The notes under the pieces were generated by a model. It saw only the letters and a list, made by a program, of their open reading frames with translations, ran no database searches and was not told where the DNA came from. Positions 27,184 to 35,543 of a DNA stretch of 64,000 bases are shown here, piece after piece. Location: positions 74,758-138,757 of the forward strand of contig NZ_BMRV01000005.1 in the NCBI RefSeq assembly GCF_014648815.1, in the 5' to 3' direction. The DNA comes from Streptomyces flaveolus (GTDB lineage Bacteria; Actinomycetota; Actinomycetes; Streptomycetales; Streptomycetaceae). Within the stretch, counting starts at the first letter, position 1; the number at the start of each line of letters is the position of its first letter. The translations under genes and the position numbers were made by a program.

Positions 27184-28521
27184 ATGACACGCGCCATCTC
27201 CCTGCACGACGTGAGCAAGACCTACGCGCGAGGCGTCCGCGTGGTGGACCGGCTGTCGCTGGACATCGCGCCCGGCGAGTTCCTCGTCCTCCTCGGCCCC
27301 TCCGGCTGCGGCAAGTCCACCGTCCTGCGCATGATCGCGGGGCTGGAGGAGATCACCGAGGGCAGGCTGCTGCTCGACGGCGCGTACGCCAACGACCTGC
27401 TCCCCGCCGAGCGGCGCATGTCGATGGTCTTCCAGAACTTCGCCCTGTACCCCAACATGACGACCCGCGGGAACATCGGCTTCCCGCTGCGCGTCGAGGC
27501 GCCCCAGGCCGACCACGGCCCCCGCGTGGACGCCACCGCCCGCATGCTGGGCATCGAGGACCTCCTCGACCGCTTCCCCGCCCAGCTCTCCGGCGGCGAA
27601 CGCCAGCGCGTCGCCATGGGCCGGGCCATCTCCCGCCGGCCCACCGCCTTCCTGATGGACGAGCCGCTGTCCAACCTCGACGCCAAACTCCGCAACCACC
27701 TGCGCGCCGAGATCACCGGGCTGACCCGCGAACTGGGCGTCACCACCGTCTACGTCACCCACGACCAGTCCGAGGCCATGTCCCTCGGCGACCGCGTCGC
27801 CGTCCTGCGCGGCGGCACGCTCCAGCAGGTGGACACCCCGCGCACCGTCTACTCCCTGCCGCGCAACGTCTTCGTCGCCGCCTTCATCGGCACCCCGCGC
27901 ATCAACCTGCTGCGCGGCCTCGTACGCGCCCCGCTGGACGGCGCGATGACCATCAGCCTGGGCAAGCAGTACCTGCGTCTGCCCGAACCGCTGTCCCTGG
28001 ACCACCAGTTGCTCCGGGTCCAGCAGGGCCGCGAGGTCATCGTGGGCCTGCGGTCCGAGGCCGTCCGGATCGCGGACGCCGCCTCCGCCCGCCCCGGCGA
28101 GGTGCTCCTCACCGGCCTGGTGGAGCACGTCGAGTTCCAGGGCCACGAGGTCCTCGTCCACTTCAACACCGGTTCGCGGCCCGCCGTCGTGCCCGACCTG
28201 GAGGCCCCGCGGCCCGACGCCCGCCCCGCGGGGCGCCGCCGCCGCGACGGCACGGTCCTCGACCGGCTGAAGGAGCGGGCGGGCGCCCTGCGGGCCGGTC
28301 CCGTGGTGGTCATGGACGACCCGGAGGACGCCGGACCCGCCGTCACCGCCCCCGACGGCCGTCTGCCCGGCGACCTGATCGTCCGCACCACCCCCGACGT
28401 CCACCTCCGCCACGGCATGCAGGTCCCCCTCCTCGTCGACCTCGCCCACCTGTTCGTCTTCGACCAGCACGGCGAACGGATCTGCCCCGCCCCCGCGCGC
28501 CTGCCGGATCTGGAGGAGTGA
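27184..28521 (+). CDS. Orphan sugar-type ABC transporter ATPase (MalK/UgpC/MsiK-like)
   Basis: A 445-residue ATPase from the ATG at 27184 (MTRAISLHDVSKTYARG). Walker A GPSGCGKS is at 38-45, the signature LSGGERQRVAMGRA and Walker B FLMDEPLSNLD follow, and the C-terminal 200 residues hold TOBE/MalK-type regulatory folds (VIVGLRSEAVRIADA), with an inserted Arg-rich stretch (RPAGRRRRDGTVLDRLKERAG). No permease or binding protein gene lies next to it. In Streptomyces one such ATPase (MsiK) serves many sugar systems; this may be a second shared motor. Length is above the usual 370-380 because of the insert. Confidence 0.88.
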   Translation: MTRAISLHDVSKTYARGVRVVDRLSLDIAPGEFLVLLGPSGCGKSTVLRMIAGLEEITEGRLLLDGAYANDLLPAERRMSMVFQNFALYPNMTTRGNIGFPLRVEAPQADHGPRVDATARMLGIEDLLDRFPAQLSGGERQRVAMGRAISRRPTAFLMDEPLSNLDAKLRNHLRAEITGLTRELGVTTVYVTHDQSEAMSLGDRVAVLRGGTLQQVDTPRTVYSLPRNVFVAAFIGTPRINLLRGLVRAPLDGAMTISLGKQYLRLPEPLSLDHQLLRVQQGREVIVGLRSEAVRIADAASARPGEVLLTGLVEHVEFQGHEVLVHFNTGSRPAVVPDLEAPRPDARPAGRRRRDGTVLDRLKERAGALRAGPVVVMDDPEDAGPAVTAPDGRLPGDLIVRTTPDVHLRHGMQVPLLVDLAHLFVFDQHGERICPAPARLPDLEE

Positions 28522-28588
28522 TCCCGCCGACATCCGGCCCTCTGGGAGGGTGAGCCGCGCCACCATGGTGGCCGCCCCTGGTGCCGTA

Positions 28589-28607
28589 AAACTATCGGCG
28601 CTAGTTT
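28589..28607. promoter_or_regulatory. TetR-type operator candidate before the aldehyde dehydrogenase operon
   Basis: AAACTATCGGCGCTAGTTT is a 9-1-9 palindrome with one mismatch, 36 bases before the aldehyde dehydrogenase ATG. It closely matches 33882-33900 (AAACTAGCAGTGCTAATTT), the site between a TetR gene and an acyl-CoA dehydrogenase. Confidence 0.6.
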
Positions 28608-28643
28608 GGGGCTGGACGACGAGGCCCGCCCGGAAGGAACGCG

Positions 28644-30032
28644 ATGAAGGCACACGACGGCATGTACATCGACGGAGCCTGGCGCCCCGCCGACGGCCGG
28701 GACACGATCGACGTGGTGAACCCGGCCGACGAGCAGGTGATCGGCAAGGTCCCCGCCGGCACCGCCCTGGACGTGGACACCGCCGTACGGGCCGCCCGCG
28801 CCGCCCTGCCGGGCTGGGCCGCCACCCCGCCCGCCGAGCGCGCCGCGCGTCTGACCGCCCTGCGGGACGTGCTGGTGGCCCGCAAGGACGAGATCGCCGA
28901 GACCGTCACCGCCGAGCTGGGCTCACCGCTGAAGTTCTCGCAGGCCGTGCACGCCGGCGCCCCGATCGCGGTCGCGGGCTCCTACGCCGAGCTGGCGGCG
29001 ACGTACGCCTTCGAGGAAAAGGTCGGCAACTCCGTCGTCCACCACGAGCCGATCGGCGTGGTCGGCGCCATCACCCCCTGGAACTACCCCCTCCACCAGA
29101 TCGTCGCCAAGGTCGCCCCGGCGCTCGCGGCCGGCTGCACGGTCGTCCTCAAGCCCGCCGAGGACACCCCGCTCACCGCCCAGCTCTTCGCCGAGGCGGT
29201 GCACGAGGCCGGCGTCCCGGCGGGCGTCTTCAACCTGGTCACCGGCCTCGGCCCGGTCGCCGGCCAGGCCCTCGCCGAGCACGCGGACGTCGACCTGGTC
29301 TCCTTCACCGGTTCCACCGCCGTCGGCCGCCGCATCGGCGCGATCGCCGGCGCCGCCGTCAAGAAGGTCGCCCTGGAACTCGGCGGCAAGTCCGCCAACG
29401 TGATCCTCCCGAGCGCCGACCTGGCCAAGGCCGTGAACGTCGGCGTCGCCAACGTCATGTCCAACTCCGGCCAGACGTGCAGCGCCTGGACCCGGATGCT
29501 GGTCCACCGCGACCAGTACGACGAGGCCGTCGAGCTGGCCGCCGAGGCCGCCGCGAAGTACGGCGACCGGATCGGCCCGGTCGTCAACGCCAAGCAGCAG
29601 GAGCGGGTGCGCGGCTACATCGAGAAGGGCGTCGCGGAGGGCGCGCGCCTCGTCGCGGGCGGCCCCGAAGCCCCGCGCGAGCGGGGGTACTTCGTCAGCC
29701 CGACCGTCCTCGCCGACGTGACCGAGGACATGACCGTGGCCCAGGAGGAGATCTTCGGTCCTGTCCTGTCCGTCCTGCGCTACGGGGACGAGGAGGACGC
29801 CCTGCGGATCGCCAACGGCACGGTGTACGGCCTCGCCGGCGCCGTCTGGGCCGCGGACGAGGCGGAGGCGGTCGCCTTCGCCCGCCGCATGGACACCGGC
29901 CAGGTCGACATCAACGGCGGCCGTTTCAACCCGCTGGCCCCCTTCGGCGGCTACAAGCAGTCCGGCGTCGGCCGCGAACTGGGCTCGCACGGCCTCACCG
30001 AGTACCTCCAGACCAAGTCCCTCCAGTTCTAG
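28644..30032 (+). CDS. NAD(P)-dependent aldehyde dehydrogenase
   Basis: A 462-residue ALDH-superfamily enzyme. It shows the cofactor motif GAITPWNYPLHQIVAKVAPALAAG, FTGSTAVGRRI, the general base in LELGGKSANVIL, and the catalytic Cys279 in GQTCSAWTRM. It should oxidise an aliphatic or aromatic aldehyde to its acid in the cytoplasm. The alcohol dehydrogenase gene starts 21 bases after its stop, giving a two-step alcohol to acid pathway. An operator-like palindrome at 28589-28607 suggests TetR control. Confidence 0.94.
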   Translation: MKAHDGMYIDGAWRPADGRDTIDVVNPADEQVIGKVPAGTALDVDTAVRAARAALPGWAATPPAERAARLTALRDVLVARKDEIAETVTAELGSPLKFSQAVHAGAPIAVAGSYAELAATYAFEEKVGNSVVHHEPIGVVGAITPWNYPLHQIVAKVAPALAAGCTVVLKPAEDTPLTAQLFAEAVHEAGVPAGVFNLVTGLGPVAGQALAEHADVDLVSFTGSTAVGRRIGAIAGAAVKKVALELGGKSANVILPSADLAKAVNVGVANVMSNSGQTCSAWTRMLVHRDQYDEAVELAAEAAAKYGDRIGPVVNAKQQERVRGYIEKGVAEGARLVAGGPEAPRERGYFVSPTVLADVTEDMTVAQEEIFGPVLSVLRYGDEEDALRIANGTVYGLAGAVWAADEAEAVAFARRMDTGQVDINGGRFNPLAPFGGYKQSGVGRELGSHGLTEYLQTKSLQF

Positions 30033-30053
30033 TCCAGGGGAGTTGCCCACGTC

Positions 30054-31151
30054 ATGGCCGTCCGTGATGTCGTCCGCGCCGCTGTCGTACCCGCTGTCGG
30101 CTCCCCGCTGGAGGTCACCGGCATCGAGCTGCCCGAGCCCGGCCCCGGCCAGGTCCGGGTGAGGCTCGCCGCCGCCGGGGTCTGCCACTCCGACCTGTCC
30201 CTGTCCAACGGCACCATGCGCGTGCCGCTCCCCGCCGTCCTCGGCCACGAGGGCGCCGGCACGGTCGTCGCCGTCGGCGAGGGCGTCACCCACGTCGCGC
30301 CCGGCGACGGCGTCGTCCTCAACTGGGCCCCGTCCTGCGGCGCCTGCCACCCCTGCTCGCTCGGCGAGGTCTGGCTGTGCGCGAACGCCCTGGCCGGCGC
30401 GGCGAACACGCACGCCCGCCGCGCCGACGACGGCACCGACCTGCACCCCGGCCTGAACGTCGCCGCGTTCGCCGAGGAGACGGTGGTGTCCGCGTCCTGC
30501 GTCCTGCCCTGCCCGGACGGCATCCCGCTCACCGACGCCGCGCTGCTCGGCTGCGCCGTCCTCACCGGCTACGGCGCCGTCCACCACTCGGCGAAGGTCC
30601 GGGAGGGCGAGACGGTCGCCGTGTTCGGCGTCGGGGGAGTGGGTCTCGCCACCCTCCAGGCGGCCCGGATCGCGGGCGCCTCGAAGATCGTCGCGGTCGA
30701 CGTGTCGCCGGAGAAGGAGGAGCTGGCCCGCGCCGCCGGCGCCACCGACTATCTGATCGCCTCCGACACCACCGCCCGCGAGATCCGCGCCCTCACCGGC
30801 AAGCAGGGCGTGGACGCGGCCGTCGAGTGCGTCGGCCGCGCGGTCACCATCCGCACCGCCTGGGACTCCACCCGGCGCGGCGGACGCACCACGGTCGTCG
30901 GCATCGGCGGCAAGGACCAGCACGTCACCTTCAACGCCCTGGAGATCTTCCACTGGGGCCGCACCCTGTCCGGCTGCGTCTACGGCAACGCCGACCCGGC
31001 CCGCGACCTCCCGGTCCTGGCCGAGCACGTCCGCACCGGCCGCCTGGACCTGGGCGCCCTGGTGACCGAACACATCGCCCTGGACGGCATCCCGGCGGCC
31101 TTCGACAACATGCTGGCCGGCAAGGGCGGCCGTGCGCTGGTGGTCTTCTAG
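30054..31151 (+). CDS. Zinc-dependent alcohol dehydrogenase
   Basis: A 365-residue class III-like MDR enzyme. Catalytic zinc residues are Cys44 (GVCHSDLS) and His65/Glu66 (GHEGAG); the structural zinc site is Cys95, Cys98, Cys101 and Cys109. The Rossmann motif is VFGVGGVGLATLQAA. It probably oxidises a primary alcohol to the aldehyde used by the upstream aldehyde dehydrogenase, to which it is joined by a 21-base gap. The exact alcohol is unknown; the resemblance to formaldehyde/mycothiol-type enzymes is only general. Confidence 0.93.
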   Translation: MAVRDVVRAAVVPAVGSPLEVTGIELPEPGPGQVRVRLAAAGVCHSDLSLSNGTMRVPLPAVLGHEGAGTVVAVGEGVTHVAPGDGVVLNWAPSCGACHPCSLGEVWLCANALAGAANTHARRADDGTDLHPGLNVAAFAEETVVSASCVLPCPDGIPLTDAALLGCAVLTGYGAVHHSAKVREGETVAVFGVGGVGLATLQAARIAGASKIVAVDVSPEKEELARAAGATDYLIASDTTAREIRALTGKQGVDAAVECVGRAVTIRTAWDSTRRGGRTTVVGIGGKDQHVTFNALEIFHWGRTLSGCVYGNADPARDLPVLAEHVRTGRLDLGALVTEHIALDGIPAAFDNMLAGKGGRALVVF

Positions 31152-31438
31152 GGGGTGTCGTTCGGAGCGGGCCGGCTCCGGGCGACGGTGCCTGGTGGCC
31201 GACCTGTGAGCGGGGTCCGGTGCGTGCGGCTGCAAGGCGGAGGAGGGCGACAGGGCGGAGCCCTGGCAACCGACGACAACGCCGCAGGTGTGCGTGCCAG
31301 GCCCCGCGATTCCGGCAAGATCCGAACGAGGCCCCCAGGCCCCGTCGGGCCACGACCGTCGCGCGCCCGAAGGGCGGGCCCCGCGGCGAGCGTGCGCGCC
31401 GGGCGCCGCGGGGCAGGCGCGCACGGCCGGGCGGGGCC
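31152..31438. other. 287-bp spacer between convergent genes, possible dispersed repeat
   Basis: No gene is supported. The stretch 31230-31330 (with CGACAGGGCGGAGCCCTGG and GTGCCAGGCCCCGCGATT) looks to me like an intergenic element found scattered in Streptomyces genomes, but no second copy lies in this window. A terminator hairpin follows at 31378-31414. Confidence 0.4.
31378..31414. terminator. Bidirectional terminator candidate
   Basis: GCCCCGCGGCG (31378-31388) pairs perfectly with CGCCGCGGGGC (31404-31414) around a 15-base loop. It sits between the convergent alcohol dehydrogenase and EamA genes. Confidence 0.55.
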
Positions 31439-32389
31439 CTACCGCCGGCCCACGTCCTCGCGGCGCGGTTCCGGGGTCCCGCCCGGCTCCGGAGCCGCCG
31501 CCGCGCGCTTCCTGGACCGCGACACCGCCACGCCCGCCAGGCACAGCGCCCCGCCCGCCAGCGTGAACAGCCCCGGCACCTCGCCGAGCGCCAGCCACGA
31601 CATCAGGACGACGAGGGCGGGCACCGCGTACGTCGTGGCGCCCATCCGGCCGGCGGTCGTCCGGGCCAGGGCGTACGCCCACGTCGTGAACGCCAGGGCG
31701 GTCGGGAACACACCCAGGTAGACCATGTTGAGCGTCGCCGACGCGGGCGCCTTCGCCGCCTCCTGCACCAGCTGCCCGGCGAACGGCAGACAGACCACCG
31801 CCCCGACCAGGCACCCGAACGTCGTCACCTGCAGCGCGCTCGCCCGGCCCAGGGCCGGCTTCTGCGCGACGACCCCGCCCGCGTACGCCACCGCCGCCAG
31901 CAGGCACAGCACCACCCCGAACAGCGAGGAGCCGCCCTCGCCGGACATCGACAGGCCCACGGTCACCGCACCGGCGAACGACACCGCCATCCCCGTCAGC
32001 AGCCGCGGCGGCAACGCGTCACCGAGCAGCCGGGCGCCGAGCAGCGCGATGAGGATCGGACCGACGTTCACCACCAGGGCGGCCGTGCCGGCGTCCACCT
32101 GCTGCTCGCCCCAGTTCAGGACGACCATGTAGAAGCCGAACCACAGCAGCCCGGATATCGCGATCCCCCGCCAGGCCGGCCGGGGCGGCAGCCCCTCCCG
32201 GCGCACCAGGCAGATCGCCCCCAGCGTCAGCGCGCCCGACAGCAGCCGCCCGAGCGCCAGCGCGCCCGGCGAGTACGCCTCGCCCGCGCTGCGGATGGAG
32301 ACGAAGGCGGAGGCCCACAGAACGACGGTGACGGTGGCGGCGCCGGCGGCGAGAAGGCCGGCACGGCGGGTCGGGGCGGTGCTCATCAT
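31439..32389 (-). CDS. EamA-family (DMT) transporter
   Basis: A 316-residue membrane protein with ten helices arranged as two EamA repeats (SAFVSIRSAGEAYSPGALALGRLLSGAL in the first; VYLGVFPTALAFTTWAYALARTTAGRMGATTYAVPALVVLMSWLALGE in the second). The cytoplasmic tail is basic. Such proteins export amino acids or other metabolites. The start may be the second Met. It lies 64 bases downstream of an ArsR gene on the same strand, so the ArsR protein may control it. Confidence 0.88.
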   Translation of the reverse strand: MMSTAPTRRAGLLAAGAATVTVVLWASAFVSIRSAGEAYSPGALALGRLLSGALTLGAICLVRREGLPPRPAWRGIAISGLLWFGFYMVVLNWGEQQVDAGTAALVVNVGPILIALLGARLLGDALPPRLLTGMAVSFAGAVTVGLSMSGEGGSSLFGVVLCLLAAVAYAGGVVAQKPALGRASALQVTTFGCLVGAVVCLPFAGQLVQEAAKAPASATLNMVYLGVFPTALAFTTWAYALARTTAGRMGATTYAVPALVVLMSWLALGEVPGLFTLAGGALCLAGVAVSRSRKRAAAAPEPGGTPEPRREDVGRR

Positions 32390-32453
32390 GCTCCAGAGGC
32401 TAGGCGGGAAGGGGGCGGGGGACTGGCGGATTCCGGACGGGGCGCCCGCGCGC

Positions 32454-33167
32454 TCAGCGCAGCAGTGCCGGGTCGATGCCCAGCAGCCCGGACAGCGCGT
32501 CCTCGCCGGCCGGCGTCACCTTCACCGCCCGCTCCGAGCCGATGCGCACGCACCAGCCCGTGTCCAGGGCGTGCCGGCACAGGGCCGCGCCCGCGACACC
32601 CGCGAGGTGGGGGCGGCGTTCCGTCCAGTCCAGGCAGGCGCGGGCCAGCGGACGGCGGTTCGTCCGGTCGAGGCGGATCCCGGCGGCGTCGAACCAGCCG
32701 AGTCCCGCGTCGGTGAGCGCGAAGCCGGTGTCCTGGCGCAGCAGCCCGCGCCCGGTCAGCGCGTCGGTGACCGCGATCCCGAGCCGCCCGGCGAGATGGT
32801 CGTAGCAGGTGCGCCCGCGGGCCATCGCCGACCCGGCGCTCGACGCGCGCAGGGTGCGCGGACGCCGGGCCGCCGCCTCGGGCGCGACCTGCGCGGCCAG
32901 GTCCTCCACCAGGTGCGCGATCCGCTCGTCGGCCAGCCGCACGTACCGGTGCCGGCCCTGGCGCTCCTCGGCGAGCAGGCCGCCGGCGACGAGCTTGCCG
33001 AGGTGTTCGCTCAGCGTCGACGCGGCGACGCCCGCGTGCCGGGCCAGCTCGCCGGCGGTCCACGCCCGCCCGTCGAGCAGCGCCAGCAGGCAGGCGGCCC
33101 TGGTCTCGTCGGCGATCAGCCCGGCCAGCCGCGCGAGCCCGGGTGCTTCGCCGTCCTTGTCGCTCAT
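32454..33167 (-). CDS. ArsR-family winged-helix regulator
   Basis: A 237-residue protein from the ATG at 33167; a GTG at 33191 would lie inside the upstream palindrome. The N-terminal 100 residues form an ArsR-type wHTH (AGELARHAGVAASTLSEHLGKLVAGGLLAEERQGRHRYVRL). The larger C-terminal half (ARGRTCYDHLAGRLGIAVTDALTGRGLL onward) is conserved in a subgroup of long ArsR proteins. No CVC metal motif is visible. It precedes the EamA transporter gene and follows the TetR gene. A 28-base perfect inverted repeat sits just before it. Confidence 0.85.
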   Translation of the reverse strand: MSDKDGEAPGLARLAGLIADETRAACLLALLDGRAWTAGELARHAGVAASTLSEHLGKLVAGGLLAEERQGRHRYVRLADERIAHLVEDLAAQVAPEAAARRPRTLRASSAGSAMARGRTCYDHLAGRLGIAVTDALTGRGLLRQDTGFALTDAGLGWFDAAGIRLDRTNRRPLARACLDWTERRPHLAGVAGAALCRHALDTGWCVRIGSERAVKVTPAGEDALSGLLGIDPALLR

Positions 33168-33185
33168 GTGTCCAGGATGGGGCAC

Positions 33186-33213
33186 GGACACTTCGGCGGG
33201 CGCCGAAGTGTCC
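33186..33213. promoter_or_regulatory. 28-base perfect inverted repeat before the ArsR gene
   Basis: GGACACTTCGGCG (33186-33198), two bases, then CGCCGAAGTGTCC (33201-33213) is a perfect 13-2-13 palindrome. It fills the gap between the TetR stop and the ArsR start. The layout fits ArsR/SmtB operators (12-2-12); a terminator for the TetR gene is the alternative. Confidence 0.55.
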
Positions 33214-33855
33214 TCAGTCGTTCCGCCCCGCCTGCCGGTACTGCTGCGCCAGCCCGTCCAGCAGGGCCGTCAGCCCGGTCTCGAAGGCCCGCTCGTCGAT
33301 CTTCTCCTGCTGCTCGGCCAGGAGGTGCGCCTTGCCGAGGTGGGGGTAGTCGGCGGGATCGTAGGCGCCGGCGTCGTCCGGGAAACCCCGCGCGAAGGAG
33401 CCGAGCGCGGAGCCCATGACGAAGTACCGCATCAGCGCGCCGATGGACGTGGCCTGCGCCGGCGGCCAGCCCGCCGCGACCATCGCGCCGTAGACGGCGT
33501 CCGCGAGGTGCAGCGCGGCCGGGCGGCGCCCCGGTCCGTGGGCCAGCACCGGGACGATGTTGGGGTGGTCGCGCAGGGCCGCCCGGTAGGAGACGGCCCA
33601 GTCGTGCAGCGCGGTCCGCCAGTCCCGGCCGTCCTCGAACATCGAGAGGTCGACCTGCGCGCTGACCGAGTCGGCGACGGCCTCCAGGATCTCGTCCTTG
33701 GTGCGGAAGTGGTTGTAGAGCGAGGGCCCGCTCACCCCCAGTTCCGCCGCGAGCCGGCGCGTGGAGACGGCCGCGAGGCCCTCCGCGTCCACCAGCGCGC
33801 GGGCCGTCTCGACGATCCGGTCGGTGCTGAGCAGGGGCTTGCGCGGTCGGGCCAT
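33214..33855 (-). CDS. TetR family regulator, probable control of acyl-CoA and aldehyde metabolism
   Basis: A 213-residue TetR regulator from the ATG at 33855 (MARPRKPLLSTDRIVETAR). The HTH is STRRLAAELGVSGPSLYNHFRTKDEILEAV at about 35-63. It is divergent from an acyl-CoA dehydrogenase, with the palindrome 33882-33900 between them. A near-identical palindrome precedes the aldehyde/alcohol dehydrogenase operon 5 kb away. The ligand is likely an acyl-CoA or aldehyde-derived compound; that is inference from the neighbours. Confidence 0.88.
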   Translation of the reverse strand: MARPRKPLLSTDRIVETARALVDAEGLAAVSTRRLAAELGVSGPSLYNHFRTKDEILEAVADSVSAQVDLSMFEDGRDWRTALHDWAVSYRAALRDHPNIVPVLAHGPGRRPAALHLADAVYGAMVAAGWPPAQATSIGALMRYFVMGSALGSFARGFPDDAGAYDPADYPHLGKAHLLAEQQEKIDERAFETGLTALLDGLAQQYRQAGRND

Positions 33856-33881
33856 GGCGCACATAGTAGGGCTGCGACCTT

Positions 33882-33900
33882 AAACTAGCAGTGCTAATTT
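33882..33900. promoter_or_regulatory. TetR-type operator candidate between TetR and acyl-CoA dehydrogenase
   Basis: AAACTAGCAGTGCTAATTT is a 9-1-9 palindrome with one mismatch in an AT-rich run. It lies 27 bases before the TetR start and 59 before the acyl-CoA dehydrogenase start, so one bound dimer could repress both. Its partner is at 28589-28607. Confidence 0.68.
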
Positions 33901-33958
33901 AAATGTCCGGCTTTCAAGATACGTCTGTCCGGATCCGTCTACTGTGGGGTGACCCGTC

Positions 33959-35110
33959 ATGAACCTGGAGCTCAGCGAGGAGCAGACCGCCGTACGGCAG
34001 CTCGCCCGGGACTTCGTGGAGCGCGAGATCGCCCCCCACGTCGTCGCCTGGGACCGCGCCGAGGAGGTGGACCGGTCCATCGTCAAGAAGCTCGGCGAGG
34101 TCGGCTTCCTCGGGCTCACCGTCGACGAGGAGTACGGCGGCTCCGGCGGCGACCACCTCGCGTACTGCCTGGTGACGGAGGAGCTGGGGCGCGGTGACAG
34201 CTCCGTGCGCGGCATCGTCTCCGTCTCCCTCGGCCTGGTCGCCAAGACCATCGCCGCCTGGGGCGACGAGGAGCAGAAGCGCCGCTGGCTGCCGGGGCTG
34301 ACCTCCGGCGAGTACGTCGGCTGCTTCGGCCTGACCGAGCCCGGCACGGGCTCGGACGCCGGGAACCTCTCCACGCGCGCGGTCCGCGACGGCGACGACT
34401 ATGTCGTCAACGGCACCAAGATGTTCATCACCAACGGCACCTGGGCCGACGTCGTCCTGCTCTTCGCCCGCTCCACGGACGCCCCCGGCCACAAGGGCGT
34501 CTCCGCCTTCCTGGTGCCCACCGACACCCCCGGCCTGACCCGCCGCACCATCCACGGCAAGCTCGGGCTGCGCGGCCAGGCCACCGCCGAACTGGTCCTG
34601 GAGGACGTCCGCGTCCCCGCCTCGGCGATGCTGGCCCCCGAGGGCAAGGGCTTCTCGGTCGCCATGTCGGCCCTCGCCAAGGGGCGGATGTCGGTCGCGG
34701 CCGGCTGCGTCGGCATCGCGCAGGCCGCCCTGGACGCGGCCGTGCGGTACGCGGGCGAGCGCGAGCAGTTCGGGAAGACCATCGCCCACCACCAGCTGGT
34801 GCAGGAGCTGATCAGCGACATCGCCCTCGACGTGGATGCGGCCCGGCTGCTGACCTGGCGGGTCGCCGACCTGATCGACCGCGGGCAGCCCTTCACCGTC
34901 GAGTCCTCCAAGGCCAAGCTGTTCGCCTCGGAGGCCGCCGTCCGCGCCGCCAACAACGCCCTCCAGGTCTTCGGCGGCTACGGCTACATCGACGAGTACC
35001 CGGCCGGCAAGCTGCTGCGCGACGCCCGCGTCATGACCCTGTACGAGGGCACCAGCCAGATCCAGAAGCTGGTCATCGGGCGCGCGCTGACGGGCGTCTC
35101 GGCCTTCTGA
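33959..35110 (+). CDS. Acyl-CoA dehydrogenase
   Basis: A 383-residue FAD enzyme. Motifs: GCFGLTEPGTGSDAGNLSTRA (FAD and substrate binding), YVVNGTKMFITNG, GFSVAMSALAKGRMSVAAGCVGIAQ, and near the end LYEGTSQIQKLVIGRAL with the catalytic Glu. It introduces a double bond in an acyl-CoA and passes electrons to ETF in the cytoplasm. Divergent TetR control and a palindrome at 33882-33900 fit a fatty-acid or branched-chain degradation role. Chain preference cannot be told. Confidence 0.95.
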   Translation: MNLELSEEQTAVRQLARDFVEREIAPHVVAWDRAEEVDRSIVKKLGEVGFLGLTVDEEYGGSGGDHLAYCLVTEELGRGDSSVRGIVSVSLGLVAKTIAAWGDEEQKRRWLPGLTSGEYVGCFGLTEPGTGSDAGNLSTRAVRDGDDYVVNGTKMFITNGTWADVVLLFARSTDAPGHKGVSAFLVPTDTPGLTRRTIHGKLGLRGQATAELVLEDVRVPASAMLAPEGKGFSVAMSALAKGRMSVAAGCVGIAQAALDAAVRYAGEREQFGKTIAHHQLVQELISDIALDVDAARLLTWRVADLIDRGQPFTVESSKAKLFASEAAVRAANNALQVFGGYGYIDEYPAGKLLRDARVMTLYEGTSQIQKLVIGRALTGVSAF

Positions 35111-35171
35111 GTAGCCGAACTGAGTACGACGGCGGATGTGGTCACAGCCGCATCCGCCGACGCTTGTCCCC

Positions 35172-35462
35172 ATGAGTGACACACCGGTCAAGCAGCAGAG
35201 CACCGCCGCCTTCTACGGGCAGGCCGTCGCGTCGTTCGCCGTCGCCATGATCGCCACCGCCATCGGCATCTACCGGCTCGAGGCCGACGCGTGGGTGCGC
35301 GCCTTCCTCGCCATCGCCGTCCTGTACCTCGTCACGTCCGCCTTCACCCTGGCCAAGATCATCCGGGACCGGCAGGAGGCCGGGCAGATCGTCAGCCGGG
35401 TCGACCAGGCGCGGCTGGAGAAGCTCCTCGCCGAGCACGACCCCTTCGAGAAGCTGGGGTGA
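35172..35462 (+). CDS. YiaA/YiaB-family small membrane protein
   Basis: A 96-residue protein from the ATG at 35172 (MSDTPVKQQSTAAFYGQAVASF). Two hydrophobic helices, FAVAMIATAIGIYRL and AWVRAFLAIAVLYLVTSAFTLAKI, are joined by a short turn; this is the yiaA/B two-helix domain. A charged C-terminal tail follows. Function is unknown in any organism, though envelope stress is suspected for relatives. It lies alone between the acyl-CoA dehydrogenase and a TetR gene. Confidence 0.85.
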   Translation: MSDTPVKQQSTAAFYGQAVASFAVAMIATAIGIYRLEADAWVRAFLAIAVLYLVTSAFTLAKIIRDRQEAGQIVSRVDQARLEKLLAEHDPFEKLG

Positions 35463-35479
35463 CCTGTGCGGCGGGCGCC

Positions 35480-35495
35480 CTAAGCGCCCGCTCAG
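35480..35495. promoter_or_regulatory. TetR operator candidate (CTAAGCG type), TetR side
   Basis: CTAAGCG-CC-CGCTCAG is a palindrome with one mismatch, 48 bases before the TetR ATG at 35544. It matches the pattern CTAAGCR-NN-YGCTYAG shared with 36716-36735 near the MaoC gene. Confidence 0.55.
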
Positions 35496-35543
35496 CTTCG
35501 GCGGTATGGTGGAGCTCCTGTCACCGAGAGGGGCGAACAAGCG

